Assembly (NCBI RefSeq): GCF_030812475.1
Contig: NZ_JAUSSR010000019.1
Span: forward strand, 1-64,000
DNA from: Pseudomonas lini
GTDB lineage: Bacteria; Pseudomonadota; Gammaproteobacteria; Pseudomonadales; Pseudomonadaceae
Reading direction: 5' to 3'
DNA length: 64,000 nt
Part shown: one piece after another, positions 51,217 through 59,344 of the stretch
How the letters are laid out: the number at the start of each line of letters is the position of its first letter
Position numbering within the stretch: position 1 is the first letter of the stretch
Position numbers and translations under genes: made by a program
The notes under the pieces: model-generated
Seen by the model: only the letters and a program-made list of their open reading frames with translations
Database searches by the model: none
Told to the model about the DNA's origin: nothing

Positions 51217-51322
51217 ATTGTAGGAGCGAGCTTGCTCGCGAAAAACCTGAGAGCGTTGCGGGGAGTCAGGCTGGTCGCGTTATCGTTGACGTCCATCGCG
51301 AGCAAGCTCGCTCCTACAGGGG
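51217..51322. repeat. Inverted REP pair (REPIN)
   Basis: TGTAGGAGCGAGCTTGCTCGCGAAA at about 51220 and CCATCGCGAGCAAGCTCGCTCCTACAGG at about 51294. Confidence 0.87.
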
Positions 51323-51394
51323 ATTTGCGATGTTCTGCAGATTTCGTGCGTAATCCATTAAACTGCCGCACGTTTTTCGTCGAGTGTGTTTTTC

Positions 51395-52354
51395 ATGCAA
51401 ATTGCTTTGGCGCCCATGGAGGGGTTGGTCGACAACATCCTGCGGGACGTGCTGACCCGTGTGGGCGGTATCGACTGGTGCGTGACCGAGTTCATCCGGA
51501 TCAACGATCAGTTGCTCACCCCTGCCTATTACCACAAGTTCGGTCCGGAACTGCTGACCGGCGCCCGCACGGCGTCCGGCGTGCCGTTGCGGGTGCAGCT
51601 GCTCGGTTCCGACCCGGTGTGCCTGGCTGAAAATGCCGCGTTGGCCTGCGAGCTCGGTTCCGAGGTCATCGACCTGAACTTCGGCTGCCCGGCCAAGACC
51701 GTCAACAAGTCCCGTGGCGGTGCGGTGTTGCTCAAGGAGCCCGAACTGCTCAACGAAATCGTCGAGCACGTGCGTCGCGCGGTACCGGCGCACATCCCGG
51801 TGACCGCCAAGATGCGCCTCGGTTTCGACAGCCCCGACGGTGCCCTGGTCTGTGCCACGGCCCTGGCCGAAGGCGGCGCGGCGCACATTGTGGTGCATGC
51901 GCGGACCAAGACCGATGGCTACAAGCCGCCGGCCCATTGGGAGTGGATCCCGCGGGTGCAGGACGTGGTCAAGGTGCCCGTGTTTGCCAATGGCGATATC
52001 TGGAGCGTCGAGGACTGGCGCCGTTGCCGCGAAATCAGCGGAGTGGAAGACATCATGCTCGGTCGCGGCCTGGTCTCGCGCCCCGATCTGGCCCGGCAGA
52101 TCGCTGCCGCGCGCGCCGGAGAGGAAGTGGTCGAGATGACCTGGGCTGAACTGCTGCCACTGATCCAGGACTTCTGGCTGCAAGCCAAGGCGCAGATGAC
52201 CCCGCGCCAATCGCCCGGTCGACTGAAGCAGTGGCTGGCGATGCTGACCCGCAATTATCCCGAAGCGGTAGAGCTGTTTACCGTCCTGCGGCGCGAAACC
52301 GAACTGGACCAGGTCTCGCGTTTACTGGGCCTGCAGGTGGCCGAAGCGGCTTGA
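51395..52354 (+). CDS. dusC: tRNA-dihydrouridine(16) synthase DusC
   Basis: A 319-residue Dus flavoenzyme. MQIALAPMEGLVDNILRDVLTRVGGIDWCVTEFIRI is the DusC-type N-terminus; catalytic Cys in IDLNFGCPAKTVNKSRGGAVLL; VHARTKTDGYKPPAHWEWI and DIMLGRGLVSRPDLARQI follow. It modifies U16 of tRNA. Start at ATG 51395 (three codons after a GTG). This is a second Dus gene in the window besides dusA. Confidence 0.95.
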   Translation: MQIALAPMEGLVDNILRDVLTRVGGIDWCVTEFIRINDQLLTPAYYHKFGPELLTGARTASGVPLRVQLLGSDPVCLAENAALACELGSEVIDLNFGCPAKTVNKSRGGAVLLKEPELLNEIVEHVRRAVPAHIPVTAKMRLGFDSPDGALVCATALAEGGAAHIVVHARTKTDGYKPPAHWEWIPRVQDVVKVPVFANGDIWSVEDWRRCREISGVEDIMLGRGLVSRPDLARQIAAARAGEEVVEMTWAELLPLIQDFWLQAKAQMTPRQSPGRLKQWLAMLTRNYPEAVELFTVLRRETELDQVSRLLGLQVAEAA

Positions 52355-52374
52355 AAAAAATTTGAAAATACCCT

Positions 52375-52402
52375 CTTGAAAACCAGTCAGCGGTCCCTAT
52401 TT
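52375..52402 (+). promoter_or_regulatory. Sigma-32 heat-shock promoter
   Basis: CTTGAAA (52375-52381), 13-base spacer, CCCTATTT (52395-52402), against the consensus CTTGAAA-N13-15-CCCCATnT: one mismatch. It lies 75 bases before the hsp20 ATG. Confidence 0.85.
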
Positions 52403-52409
52403 TGGATTT

Positions 52410-52476
52410 ACGCGATGCCGAATTCGGGTCGCGGAGACAAAAAAACTTGCTGATCTGTTTTCAGGAGATTTGAATC
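52410..52476 (+). promoter_or_regulatory. Candidate ROSE-like RNA thermometer in the hsp20 leader
   Basis: The leader has a first hairpin-capable stretch (GCGATGCCGAATTCGGGTCGCG, about 52411-52432) and then TTGCTGATCTGTTTTCAGGAGATTT. Here a TTGCT/GATCT segment can pair with the AGGAG/AGATT ribosome site. UUGCU pairing with the Shine-Dalgarno is the hallmark of ROSE elements in small heat-shock genes, known in Pseudomonas ibpA. I did not fold it. Confidence 0.5.
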
Positions 52477-52923
52477 ATGAGTACTGCATTTTCCATGGCA
52501 CCCCTGTTCCGTTCCTCGGTGGGCTTCGATCGCTTCAATGACCTGTTCGAAACCGCCCTGCGCAATGAGCCAGGCAGCACCTACCCACCTTACAACGTGG
52601 AAAAACACGGCGACGACCAATACCGCATTGTCGTAGCGGCCGCCGGCTTCCAGGAAGAAGACCTGGAGCTGCAAGTGGAAAAAGGTGTGCTGACCATCAG
52701 TGGCGGCAAACGTGACGCGAACGAAGACGTCACTTATCTGTACCAGGGCATTGCCCAGCGGGCCTTCAAACTGTCCTTCCGCCTGGCGGACCATATCGAA
52801 ATCAAGGCCGCCGGCCTGAGCAACGGTCTGTTGAGCATCGACCTGTTGCGGGTGATTCCGGAAGAGGCAAAAGCCAAACGCATCCCGATCAACGGGGAGC
52901 AGAAACCGGCTCTGCAGCATTGA
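52477..52923 (+). CDS. Small heat-shock protein Hsp20 (IbpA-like)
   Basis: A 148-residue alpha-crystallin-domain chaperone. Residues about 38-130 form the domain (YPPYNVEKHGDDQYRIVVAAAGFQEEDLELQVEKGVLTISGGK...LYQGIAQRAFKLSFRLADHIEIKAAGLSNGLLSIDLLRVIPE). The AFKLSFRL and GLLSIDL patterns are typical of class A IbpA. It holds aggregating proteins for DnaK/ClpB refolding. Preceded by a sigma-32 promoter and candidate thermometer, followed by a strong terminator, so it is a single-gene unit. Confidence 0.96.
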   Translation: MSTAFSMAPLFRSSVGFDRFNDLFETALRNEPGSTYPPYNVEKHGDDQYRIVVAAAGFQEEDLELQVEKGVLTISGGKRDANEDVTYLYQGIAQRAFKLSFRLADHIEIKAAGLSNGLLSIDLLRVIPEEAKAKRIPINGEQKPALQH

Positions 52924-52973
52924 GTCGGACCCTCGGCAGTATTGCCTGAGTAGGACGCTGCCAGCTGAAACAG

Positions 52974-53005
52974 AAAGACCCCGACTTGTCGGGGTCTTTT
53001 TTTTT
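52974..53005. terminator. Rho-independent terminator
   Basis: AAAGACCCCGAC-TTGTCGGGGTCTTTTTTTTT; ends hsp20 and may also stop the convergent six-gene operon. Confidence 0.92.
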
Positions 53006-53023
53006 ACGGGCTGGATTATGAAA

Positions 53024-53965
53024 TCAGGTCCACCCATACCGGACCAGGTGAAAGAAGATCGGCGCCGCAAAGCACACCGAGTCCAGGCGGTCGAGCATGC
53101 CGCCATGGCCTTCGATCATGTGGCCCCAATCCTTCACCCCGCGGTCGCGCTTGATCGCCGACATCACGATGCCGCCAGCGAACCCCAGCAGGTTGATCAA
53201 CAGGGCGATGAGCAGTGACTGCCAGGGATTGAACGGCGTGATCCACCACAAGGCACAGCCGATCAACGACGCCAGGAGGATGCCACCGACAAAGCCTTCC
53301 ACGGTCTTGGACGGCGACAGGTTGGGCGCGATCTTGCGTTTGCCGAACAGTTTTCCGCAGACGTACTGCAGCACGTCCGACATCTGCACCACGATCACCA
53401 GATAGGCGATCAACAGCAGGTTCCGTCCCTCATAACCGGCGATGTCGAGGGTCAGCAGGGCGGGCACGTGAGACACACAGAACACCGCGATCATCAGGCC
53501 CCACTGGACTTTCGAGGCGCGTTCGAGAAAGTGCGTGCTGTCGCCCCCCAGGGACGCGAGGATCGGCAGGAGCAGGAACACGTAGACCGGAATGAAGATC
53601 GAAAACAGCCCGTACCAATCGTAGTAGATGAGCAGGTACTGCAGCGGCAGTGCCAGGTAGAACGCCGCCACCAGTGCCGGGTAGTCGCTGCGACGGGTCG
53701 GCGTGAGCGTCATGAATTCGCGCAAGGCGTAGAAAGACACCATGTAGAACAGCAGGATCACCGCCGTGGTGCCGAGCCAGAAGGCGATGCCGATCACCAG
53801 CACCATGACCCACCAGGCGTTGATCCGGGCGTTGAGGTTGTCGACCACCGGGTTCGCCGTGCCGCCAGCGCGCCGCTTGAGAGTGAAACCGATCACCGAG
53901 GCCAGCAGCAGAAACGCGCCAATCCCACCAAACAACATCAGGGTTTGTCTGTCCATGTCAGGCAT
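53024..53965 (-). CDS. CDP-diacylglycerol synthase-like protein (YnbB/CdsA family)
   Basis: A 313-residue membrane protein with about eight helices. The C-terminal cytidylyltransferase signature is visible: SDVLQYVCGKLFGKRKIAPNLSPSKTVEGFVGGI and SAIKRDRGVKDWGHMIEGHGGMLDRLDSVCFAAP. CdsA-type enzymes make CDP-diacylglycerol from phosphatidate and CTP. It is last of a six-gene set similar to E. coli ynbABCD, where ynbB is the CdsA paralogue. The housekeeping cdsA is elsewhere in pseudomonads (beside dxr and rseP), so this is a specialised copy. Either ATG 53965 or 53956 could be used; both are coupled to the plsC stop. Confidence 0.9.
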   Translation of the reverse strand: MPDMDRQTLMLFGGIGAFLLLASVIGFTLKRRAGGTANPVVDNLNARINAWWVMVLVIGIAFWLGTTAVILLFYMVSFYALREFMTLTPTRRSDYPALVAAFYLALPLQYLLIYYDWYGLFSIFIPVYVFLLLPILASLGGDSTHFLERASKVQWGLMIAVFCVSHVPALLTLDIAGYEGRNLLLIAYLVIVVQMSDVLQYVCGKLFGKRKIAPNLSPSKTVEGFVGGILLASLIGCALWWITPFNPWQSLLIALLINLLGFAGGIVMSAIKRDRGVKDWGHMIEGHGGMLDRLDSVCFAAPIFFHLVRYGWT

Positions 53966-54578
53966 GCTCCTCGGCGAGGCTCAACAGCGCGTCGCGGCTG
54001 CGTTCGAGAAATTGCGCCTTGGTTTCTTCTTCGCCAAGGGTCAGTGCGGCACCAAAGCTGATGGTACATAACAGCGGCAGCGGCAGGACGCGGCCCTTGG
54101 GCATGACGCGGTTGAGGTTGGCGATCCACACCGGGATCAATTGAGCCTGGGGATAGGCTTTTGCCAAGTGGTACAGCCCGCTTTTGAACGGCAGCAGGCT
54201 GTCCTCGGGGTTGCGTGTGCCTTCAGGGAAAATGATCAGCGAATCGCCGTTTTCCAGGGCGTCGAGCATCGGTTGCAAAGGGTTGTCGCCGGTCTCCTTG
54301 CGTTCGCGGTCGATCAGCACGCCATTGAACACCCGGTTGATGATGTAGCGGCGCAGGGGGCTTTTGAGCCAGTAATCGGCGCCGGCCACCGGTCGGGTGA
54401 TGCTGCGCAAAGCGGGTGGCAAGGAAGCCCACAGCAACACAAAGTCGCCATGGCTGCTGTGGTTGGCGAAGTAGATGCGCTGCACCGCCTGCGGCGCACA
54501 GCCGAGCCACAGGCTGCGGGCTCCCGTGAGCAGGCGGGCGCCCGAGATGATGAGGGTGGCAACCGCGGGTGCGAGCAT
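53958..54578 (-). CDS. PlsC-type lysophospholipid acyltransferase
   Basis: A 206-residue acyltransferase. Catalytic NHSSHGDFVLLW (HX4D) near residue 40 and the substrate motif IIFPEGTRNPEDSLLPFKSGL near 115. An N-terminal hydrophobic stretch anchors it. It would acylate a lyso-phospholipid or related acceptor to give the phosphatidate that the adjacent CdsA-like enzyme activates. It overlaps the cdsA-like gene by 8 bases or ends within 2 of the alternative start. E. coli ynbABCD lacks this gene (recalled), so it is an added step here. Confidence 0.92.
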   Translation of the reverse strand: MLAPAVATLIISGARLLTGARSLWLGCAPQAVQRIYFANHSSHGDFVLLWASLPPALRSITRPVAGADYWLKSPLRRYIINRVFNGVLIDRERKETGDNPLQPMLDALENGDSLIIFPEGTRNPEDSLLPFKSGLYHLAKAYPQAQLIPVWIANLNRVMPKGRVLPLPLLCTISFGAALTLGEEETKAQFLERSRDALLSLAEEHA

Positions 54579-54587
54579 GAAAACTCC

Positions 54588-55043
54588 TTATCCGGCAAAG
54601 GTCAGCCAGGGGCCGGCCACAATGAAAACCAGGGTCAGCAGCACTTGTGCCGCCACCAGCAATGCCTGGCGGCGTAACAACTTCAGCGCGCCGGCGATAC
54701 GTTCGTTCCAGGGGCGACCGCCTCGGTCGGCGGGCTGCAGGCCCAGCGCTGTCAATGCATGGTCCAGGGCCCGGGTGCGTTCGGGCAGGTCTTGTGCATC
54801 GGCGGCCAGGTGCTGGAACAGTTCGGCATCGAAAGCGACCCGCAGTGCCCAGTATTTTTGCCACAGGCCCAGCACCAGCAGCGCGCCACTACAGGTCAGC
54901 CCCGAGGTTCCCGGGCTGGTCGCGACGTATTGGGACAGGCCGAGCAAAGCCCCCAGCAGTGTGAGCCCGGTGGACAGTCGGTCCAGGGAACCACCTCGTC
55001 GCAACAGGCTGGCGGTTGCTTGCAGCTGCATTTCAGTGGACAC
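54588..55043 (-). CDS. Small membrane protein of the phospholipid operon
   Basis: A 151-residue protein with about three hydrophobic helices: LSTGLTLLGALLGLSQYVATS, GLTCSGALLVLGLWQKYWAL, and a C-terminal LLVAAQVLLTLVFIVAGPWLTF. The central stretch is charged (DAELFQHLAADAQDLPERTRALDHALTALGL). It overlaps the phosphatase gene by 11 bases and lies 9 bases before plsC. Family not recognised. The operon position suggests an accessory or chaperone role in the same membrane pathway. Confidence 0.8.
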   Translation of the reverse strand: MSTEMQLQATASLLRRGGSLDRLSTGLTLLGALLGLSQYVATSPGTSGLTCSGALLVLGLWQKYWALRVAFDAELFQHLAADAQDLPERTRALDHALTALGLQPADRGGRPWNERIAGALKLLRRQALLVAAQVLLTLVFIVAGPWLTFAG

Positions 55044-56379
55044 AGGCGTGCTCCGTGATCACGGGTAACTGCTGCAGCACCTGCCGGTGCGCAGTGCTCA
55101 GCACGATCCCCGGACGTGCACGCTGAATCAACAGGATGGCGTCATCGACACTGGCGGCCCTGCCGCTGTGCAGCAGCCACGCGGCAACAGCGATGGCGCT
55201 GCGCGAATAGCCCAGGGCGCAGCAGACCAGCAGCGGACCTTGCTGGCGCAGGCTTTCGATCGCCTCGGCCGCTGCCTGGCATTGCGTGGCGGTGGGTACC
55301 GTCAGGTCCAGTACCGGCAGTGAGTGGTAACTGACCGAATCCGCATTCAGCGACAGCTCGGCACACAGATCGAGTACCGCCCGAAACGGCGAGTGGCGCA
55401 GTTCCTGTCGACCTGGCAGGCGTCCGAGCCAGACGTCATCGATCACCCGGTCGGGCTGCGGGTGGTGGCGGGTCCACAGGCGCGAGTTGAGCCAGGCCGC
55501 CATCAGGTAAGGTGCCAGCAGCCAGCGTACGGCGGGGGACAGCCGACCGTCGGCGCGTTTCTGAAAACCGCGAGCGTCCAGCAGGGCGTAATTGAGCGCG
55601 ACCAGCAGCAAGGCAACTGCTGGCCAGAACAACCAGAGCCATGCACCTCTCAGAGCAAAGGCCGGGATGGTGAACGCTGCAGCACCCAAGCTGTAATACA
55701 ACGCCAGTTGCCAGCGTTTCCTATCCACCGCCGGGCGAGCACCGTGCAGGGGACCAGGACCTTCCAGTGGCCACAGCCAGACGCACAGCCAACCGAGCAG
55801 CGCCCCGGTGGGCAGGTCGACGAAATGGTGCTGGTAAGTGGTGAGCACCGATACCCCGATCAGGATGAACCAGCCATGCATCAACCCGCGCCACAGGCCC
55901 CGCAAGTGCCGCTGGTAGCAGCTCCATAACACCACCAGCAGCGCGATGTGCAGGGAGGGCGCCTGATTGAACGGCTTGTCGAACCCCGCCAGGACATCGA
56001 ACAGCCAGCCGAACACCCCATCCAGTTCGGGCCGGGTAAAGGTGAAGCGCAACGGCCAGATCAGAAAACAGCTGACGGCGATCAACTGGGCAGTGATCAG
56101 GCGCAGGGCGTGGCGCCCGAGTTCCAGGCGACTGGCGGGCAGCAACAGCGACAGGCCGTAGAGCAGGTCAATCGACCAGTACGGCACGATGCTCCAGGCC
56201 CAGAACGGCATCCGGGTTTCCCAGTCGAACACCAGGCTGGCGATATCGTCCCGTTGAGTGGTGACCCAGGTGGCGAAGCCGTAGGTGGTGAAGAACAGCG
56301 GAGCCAACAGCAACAGCCACAGCAGTGCCGGTTTGAACAGGCCCGGTTCGCGTCCGGGCGTGGCAGTCAGGGGCATCAT
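55033..56379 (-). CDS. PAP2 phosphatase fused to a tyrosine-type phosphatase (YnbD-like)
   Basis: A 448-residue fusion. The N-terminal membrane part (about 20-260) is a PAP2-type domain with PFNQAPSLHIALLVVLW (PSxH-like) and YQHHFVDLPTGALLG (SxxxHxxxD-like). The C-terminal cytosolic part (about 320-448) is a dual-specificity-phosphatase-like domain with active-site loop VCCALGYSRSAIAV, HCx5R-like but with Cys in place of His. E. coli YnbD has this same architecture. Start at 56379 overlaps the preceding stop (ATGA). It should remove phosphate from a lipid intermediate such as a phosphatidylalcohol-phosphate. Confidence 0.88.
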   Translation of the reverse strand: MMPLTATPGREPGLFKPALLWLLLLAPLFFTTYGFATWVTTQRDDIASLVFDWETRMPFWAWSIVPYWSIDLLYGLSLLLPASRLELGRHALRLITAQLIAVSCFLIWPLRFTFTRPELDGVFGWLFDVLAGFDKPFNQAPSLHIALLVVLWSCYQRHLRGLWRGLMHGWFILIGVSVLTTYQHHFVDLPTGALLGWLCVWLWPLEGPGPLHGARPAVDRKRWQLALYYSLGAAAFTIPAFALRGAWLWLFWPAVALLLVALNYALLDARGFQKRADGRLSPAVRWLLAPYLMAAWLNSRLWTRHHPQPDRVIDDVWLGRLPGRQELRHSPFRAVLDLCAELSLNADSVSYHSLPVLDLTVPTATQCQAAAEAIESLRQQGPLLVCCALGYSRSAIAVAAWLLHSGRAASVDDAILLIQRARPGIVLSTAHRQVLQQLPVITEHACVH

Positions 56380-58130
56380 TGCACTCGTTGCGCCAGGGAT
56401 ACGCTGAAAATGCCCCATTCATCGACCCGCATGCCGATCTTGCGAAAGCCGGAGGCGGCTACCAGTTGGTCCATTTCCGCCTGGGTTCGCCGGCGCATGA
56501 CCCAGGCCTGGCCTTCGCGGTGACTGGTCAAGGCGCGGGCGATCAGCTCCAGTTGCGGGTGCCAGGGCTGTCCGGTGTAGACCAGATAACCACCGGGTTC
56601 CACGGCGTCGGCCAGTCCGGCGAGGGAGCCACTGACCATCTGGTTGTCGGCGAACAGCTCATACAGGCCGGACACCACCGCCAGCGTCGGCTTGGGATCG
56701 AGTGCGGCGAGGTCGGCACGGTCGAAGGCATCGCCTTTGACGAATCGGGCGATGTTCTCCAGACCTTTGTCGCGGATCAGCGTACTGCCGTCGCGCACGT
56801 TGATATCGCTGTAGTCGCGCAACAGGATCGATTCGGGGAGCGGGTCGATGCCCTGCAAGGCTTCAAGGATGTAGCGCCCGTGCCCGGCGGCGATGTCGAC
56901 GATGCGCACTTCGCGGCCCTGGTCACGCAGTTGCGCCATGGCCAGGCGCAGCAGTTCTTCGACATGCAGCTTGCGTTGGCGAATGCCGCGCCAGCCGATC
57001 GAGTCCAGGTAGTTGCGGTCGATCAGGCGACCCACGGCAGACGTGCCGGTGGGCGTGTTGCGGTAGACGTAGTCCAGGGTACTGCCGGAATCGAAACCGG
57101 TGTCGAACCCCAGCTTGAGCCCGGACGACAGCCCGCTGCCGAGGCCCATGCCGGCACGGGTCATGCGCCAGTACAGGTCGCGCAGGGAATTGCGCGGCAA
57201 TGGCGCGGCCAATGACTCCGATTCGGCGCAGGTCAGGCCCAGGCGGTCGGCGGCCAGCAGGGACTGGCGAGCCGCCGGTTGTTCGAAGTTGTGCAGGATA
57301 AAACGACGTACGCTGACGACGGCGGTCTCGCGACGCTGCTCACCCAGGGTGTCGTGGAAGAATCCCGGCAGGACATGTTTTTCCTTGTGCAGGCTGCCCA
57401 AACGCTCGAAGAACTGTTCTTGTGGTCGGCGATGCACAACGAAATCGGCGCCGGAGATCAACAGCTGCGTCGGCACCTGGATGGCCTGGGCGTCGGCCAC
57501 CACACGCTCGGCAGCGTCGTAGAGGCCGAGCAGGACATTGACTGAAATCGCCTTGGTGATCAGCGGATCGTCGTCGTAGCTGGTGATCCGTTGCGGGTCA
57601 TGGCTGAGAAACCGCGCTTTAACGTAGCTGTTGACGAAAAAGTTGCCTCGCCAGCGGCGCATCAGCGCCAGCCCCTGACGCGCGAAGGGCACGTAGAGCT
57701 TGACCTTGAACGCCGGTGACGCCAGCACCAGGGAGCGTATGCGTGGCGCGTAATCGTGGACCCAGGTGGCCACGATCACTGCACCCACGCTCTGGGCGAT
57801 CACGGCAATATTTTCTTCGTCGATACCGTAGGCCGCGCGCAGGTGATCGCAGAAAGTCTGCACGTCACGCACGCTGGTGGAAACACCCGGGCTGTCGCCG
57901 CGGGCGCCGGGCGAGAGGCCATGACCCCGGGCGTCCCAGGCAAAGAAGTCATGGTCGGGCAGATTCAGTTCATCCACCAAGTGGGCAATGCGCCCGGAGT
58001 GTTCATGGCCGCGGTGAAACAACAGCACGGCCTGGCGTGGTTCGCCCGGGGCCGCGGTGCCTGGCCAGTAGCGGTAAAACAATTTCACGCCGTCATGGGT
58101 GGTGAATGTCTGATGTTGAGCTTCGCGCAT
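56376..58130 (-). CDS. Alpha/beta hydrolase fused to a SAM methyltransferase-like domain (YnbC-like)
   Basis: A 584-residue fusion, equal in size to E. coli YnbC (585, recalled). Residues about 1-290 are an alpha/beta hydrolase with VLLFHRGHEHSGRIAHLVDEL, AWDARGHGLSPG, nucleophile elbow VIAQSVGAVI (Ser) and LISGADFVVHRRPQEQFF. Residues about 370-584 form a class I methyltransferase-like domain with motif I VRIVDIAAGHGRYILEALQ and GGYLVYTGQPWHPQLE. The hydrolase part resembles monoacylglycerol/lysophospholipases. The pairing suggests trimming and methylating a lipid head group. It overlaps the phosphatase start and lies 10 bases after the CDP-alcohol transferase. Confidence 0.9.
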   Translation of the reverse strand: MREAQHQTFTTHDGVKLFYRYWPGTAAPGEPRQAVLLFHRGHEHSGRIAHLVDELNLPDHDFFAWDARGHGLSPGARGDSPGVSTSVRDVQTFCDHLRAAYGIDEENIAVIAQSVGAVIVATWVHDYAPRIRSLVLASPAFKVKLYVPFARQGLALMRRWRGNFFVNSYVKARFLSHDPQRITSYDDDPLITKAISVNVLLGLYDAAERVVADAQAIQVPTQLLISGADFVVHRRPQEQFFERLGSLHKEKHVLPGFFHDTLGEQRRETAVVSVRRFILHNFEQPAARQSLLAADRLGLTCAESESLAAPLPRNSLRDLYWRMTRAGMGLGSGLSSGLKLGFDTGFDSGSTLDYVYRNTPTGTSAVGRLIDRNYLDSIGWRGIRQRKLHVEELLRLAMAQLRDQGREVRIVDIAAGHGRYILEALQGIDPLPESILLRDYSDINVRDGSTLIRDKGLENIARFVKGDAFDRADLAALDPKPTLAVVSGLYELFADNQMVSGSLAGLADAVEPGGYLVYTGQPWHPQLELIARALTSHREGQAWVMRRRTQAEMDQLVAASGFRKIGMRVDEWGIFSVSLAQRVQ

Positions 58131-58140
58131 TGCACTGTCC

Positions 58141-58764
58141 TTATGCTGAAGGGGTGTCTACCTGTACTTCCTTGAGGCCCTGGCGGACCCTGTTGATCAG
58201 CGTGTAAACCAACAACGCGGCGATGATCGCGAATACGGCGTTGATCCAAAACGCGCTGATCCAGCCCAGTGCGATCGCCATCGCCACGACCCCCAGCACA
58301 AACGCCCGATCACTTTTGCCCATGGGCCCGTCGTAGCGTCGCGAGGCGCCAACCATGGGCCCCAGCACGCCACTGTATTCGCTGAATAAAGCGAGCAGGG
58401 CGACCATCAGGACCAGCCACAGGCTGACGTCCGGCAACAGGGCAAACGGCAGTATCAGGGCACAGTCGGCGGCAATATCGCACAGTTCATTGAGATAGGC
58501 CCCCAGGTGCGACTGCTGGTTGAACTCCCGGGCGAGCATGCCATCGATGGCATTGAGCGCCATGCGCAGGATCATCCATGCCGGCACGAGTAAAAATACC
58601 CATGGGTGCTGCGCGAAACCGGCGATCACCGCGCCCACCAGCACCGAGCCGATGCCTGCTATCAGGGTGATCTGATTGGCGGTGGTGCCCTTGTTGAACA
58701 GTCGTTGCACCAGCGGTCGCAGGAGGTTTTGGAACGCGGGTTTGATCTGGTAGATGCTGGGCAC
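58141..58764 (-). CDS. CDP-alcohol phosphatidyltransferase (YnbA-like)
   Basis: A 207-residue membrane enzyme, first gene of the operon. The family motif D-G-x2-A-R-x8-G-x3-D-x3-D is present as NAIDGMLAREFNQQSHLGAYLNELCD. The first D of the G-x3-D part is Asn here. E. coli YnbA shows the same Asn in the sequence I recall (GAILNETGD), so this marks a subfamily and not damage. Such enzymes swap CMP of CDP-diacylglycerol for an alcohol head group. IYQIKPAFQNLLRP at the N-terminus also follows YnbA. The alcohol is unknown. Confidence 0.9.
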   Translation of the reverse strand: MPSIYQIKPAFQNLLRPLVQRLFNKGTTANQITLIAGIGSVLVGAVIAGFAQHPWVFLLVPAWMILRMALNAIDGMLAREFNQQSHLGAYLNELCDIAADCALILPFALLPDVSLWLVLMVALLALFSEYSGVLGPMVGASRRYDGPMGKSDRAFVLGVVAMAIALGWISAFWINAVFAIIAALLVYTLINRVRQGLKEVQVDTPSA

Positions 58765-58906
58765 GTTGGTTGGGTCTCGGGGAAAAATGTAAGGGCGAGT
58801 TTCGGCCCGGGCGATTTTTCAGTGTAGGTGGGTTCTTGGGGGAGCACGTTTAGTTGACGGAGGAGATGTCGGGGGGCGTCATCAATGATCGGGATCATGG
58901 CTTCGC

Positions 58907-59167
58907 TCAAGGCGTGGCAAGCTGCAGAGCGCAGGTCGCCAATCTGTGCGTTGTAGCAGACTCTTCGCACCCCCGACCTGCGGCGATGTCGAGAATTGCG
59001 TGTTCGATCAGCTGGCGATCGGAGCGCCGTAGCAGGTTATCAAACTGCTCAGCAGCCTTGCGCGCGAAAGGCATGCGCTGATTGATGTCGGCCAGGATGG
59101 CGACGTAATCATTGCTGAAGCCCACCGTTCGTGCGTCACCAAGATGGGAAGTCAAGGATTCACCCAC
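58907..59167 (-). CDS. Possible small hypothetical protein
   Basis: An 86-codon frame from GTG at 59167, overlapping the end of the truncated frame upstream by 14 bases, as operon genes often do. The protein (TVGFSNDYVAILADINQRMPFARKAAEQFDNLLRRSDRQLIEHAILDIAAGRG) is helical and plausible, with codon use similar to neighbours. An ATG at 59075 is an alternative start. Family not recognised. Since the gene before it is cut, this may be the intact second half of a damaged pair. Confidence 0.45.
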   Translation of the reverse strand: MGESLTSHLGDARTVGFSNDYVAILADINQRMPFARKAAEQFDNLLRRSDRQLIEHAILDIAAGRGCEESATTHRLATCALQLATP

Positions 59168-59340
59168 GGCGTGCCGAGTGACAGCGTGATGAGATAGCGT
59201 TCCTCTGTCGGTCGCTTATCGTCCCTGAACCGATTGACCACCAACATCACCTGGTATTGGTCGCCTGCATGCCAGTAGGCTTTTCCGCCTCTAGTATCGT
59301 CCACGAAAAAGCGGGCCAGTGGGGTTACGAATCCAAATTG
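59152..59340 (-). pseudogene. 5'-truncated hypothetical gene abutting a REP array
   Basis: An open minus-strand frame ending TGA at 59152 encodes FGFVTPLARFFVDDTRGGKA..., with VVNRFRDDKR and LSLGTPWVNP downstream. It is coherent protein sequence but runs directly upstream into REP DNA without a start codon. The 5' part appears lost at the REP junction (about 59345). Confidence 0.55.
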
Positions 59341-59344
59341 GGAA

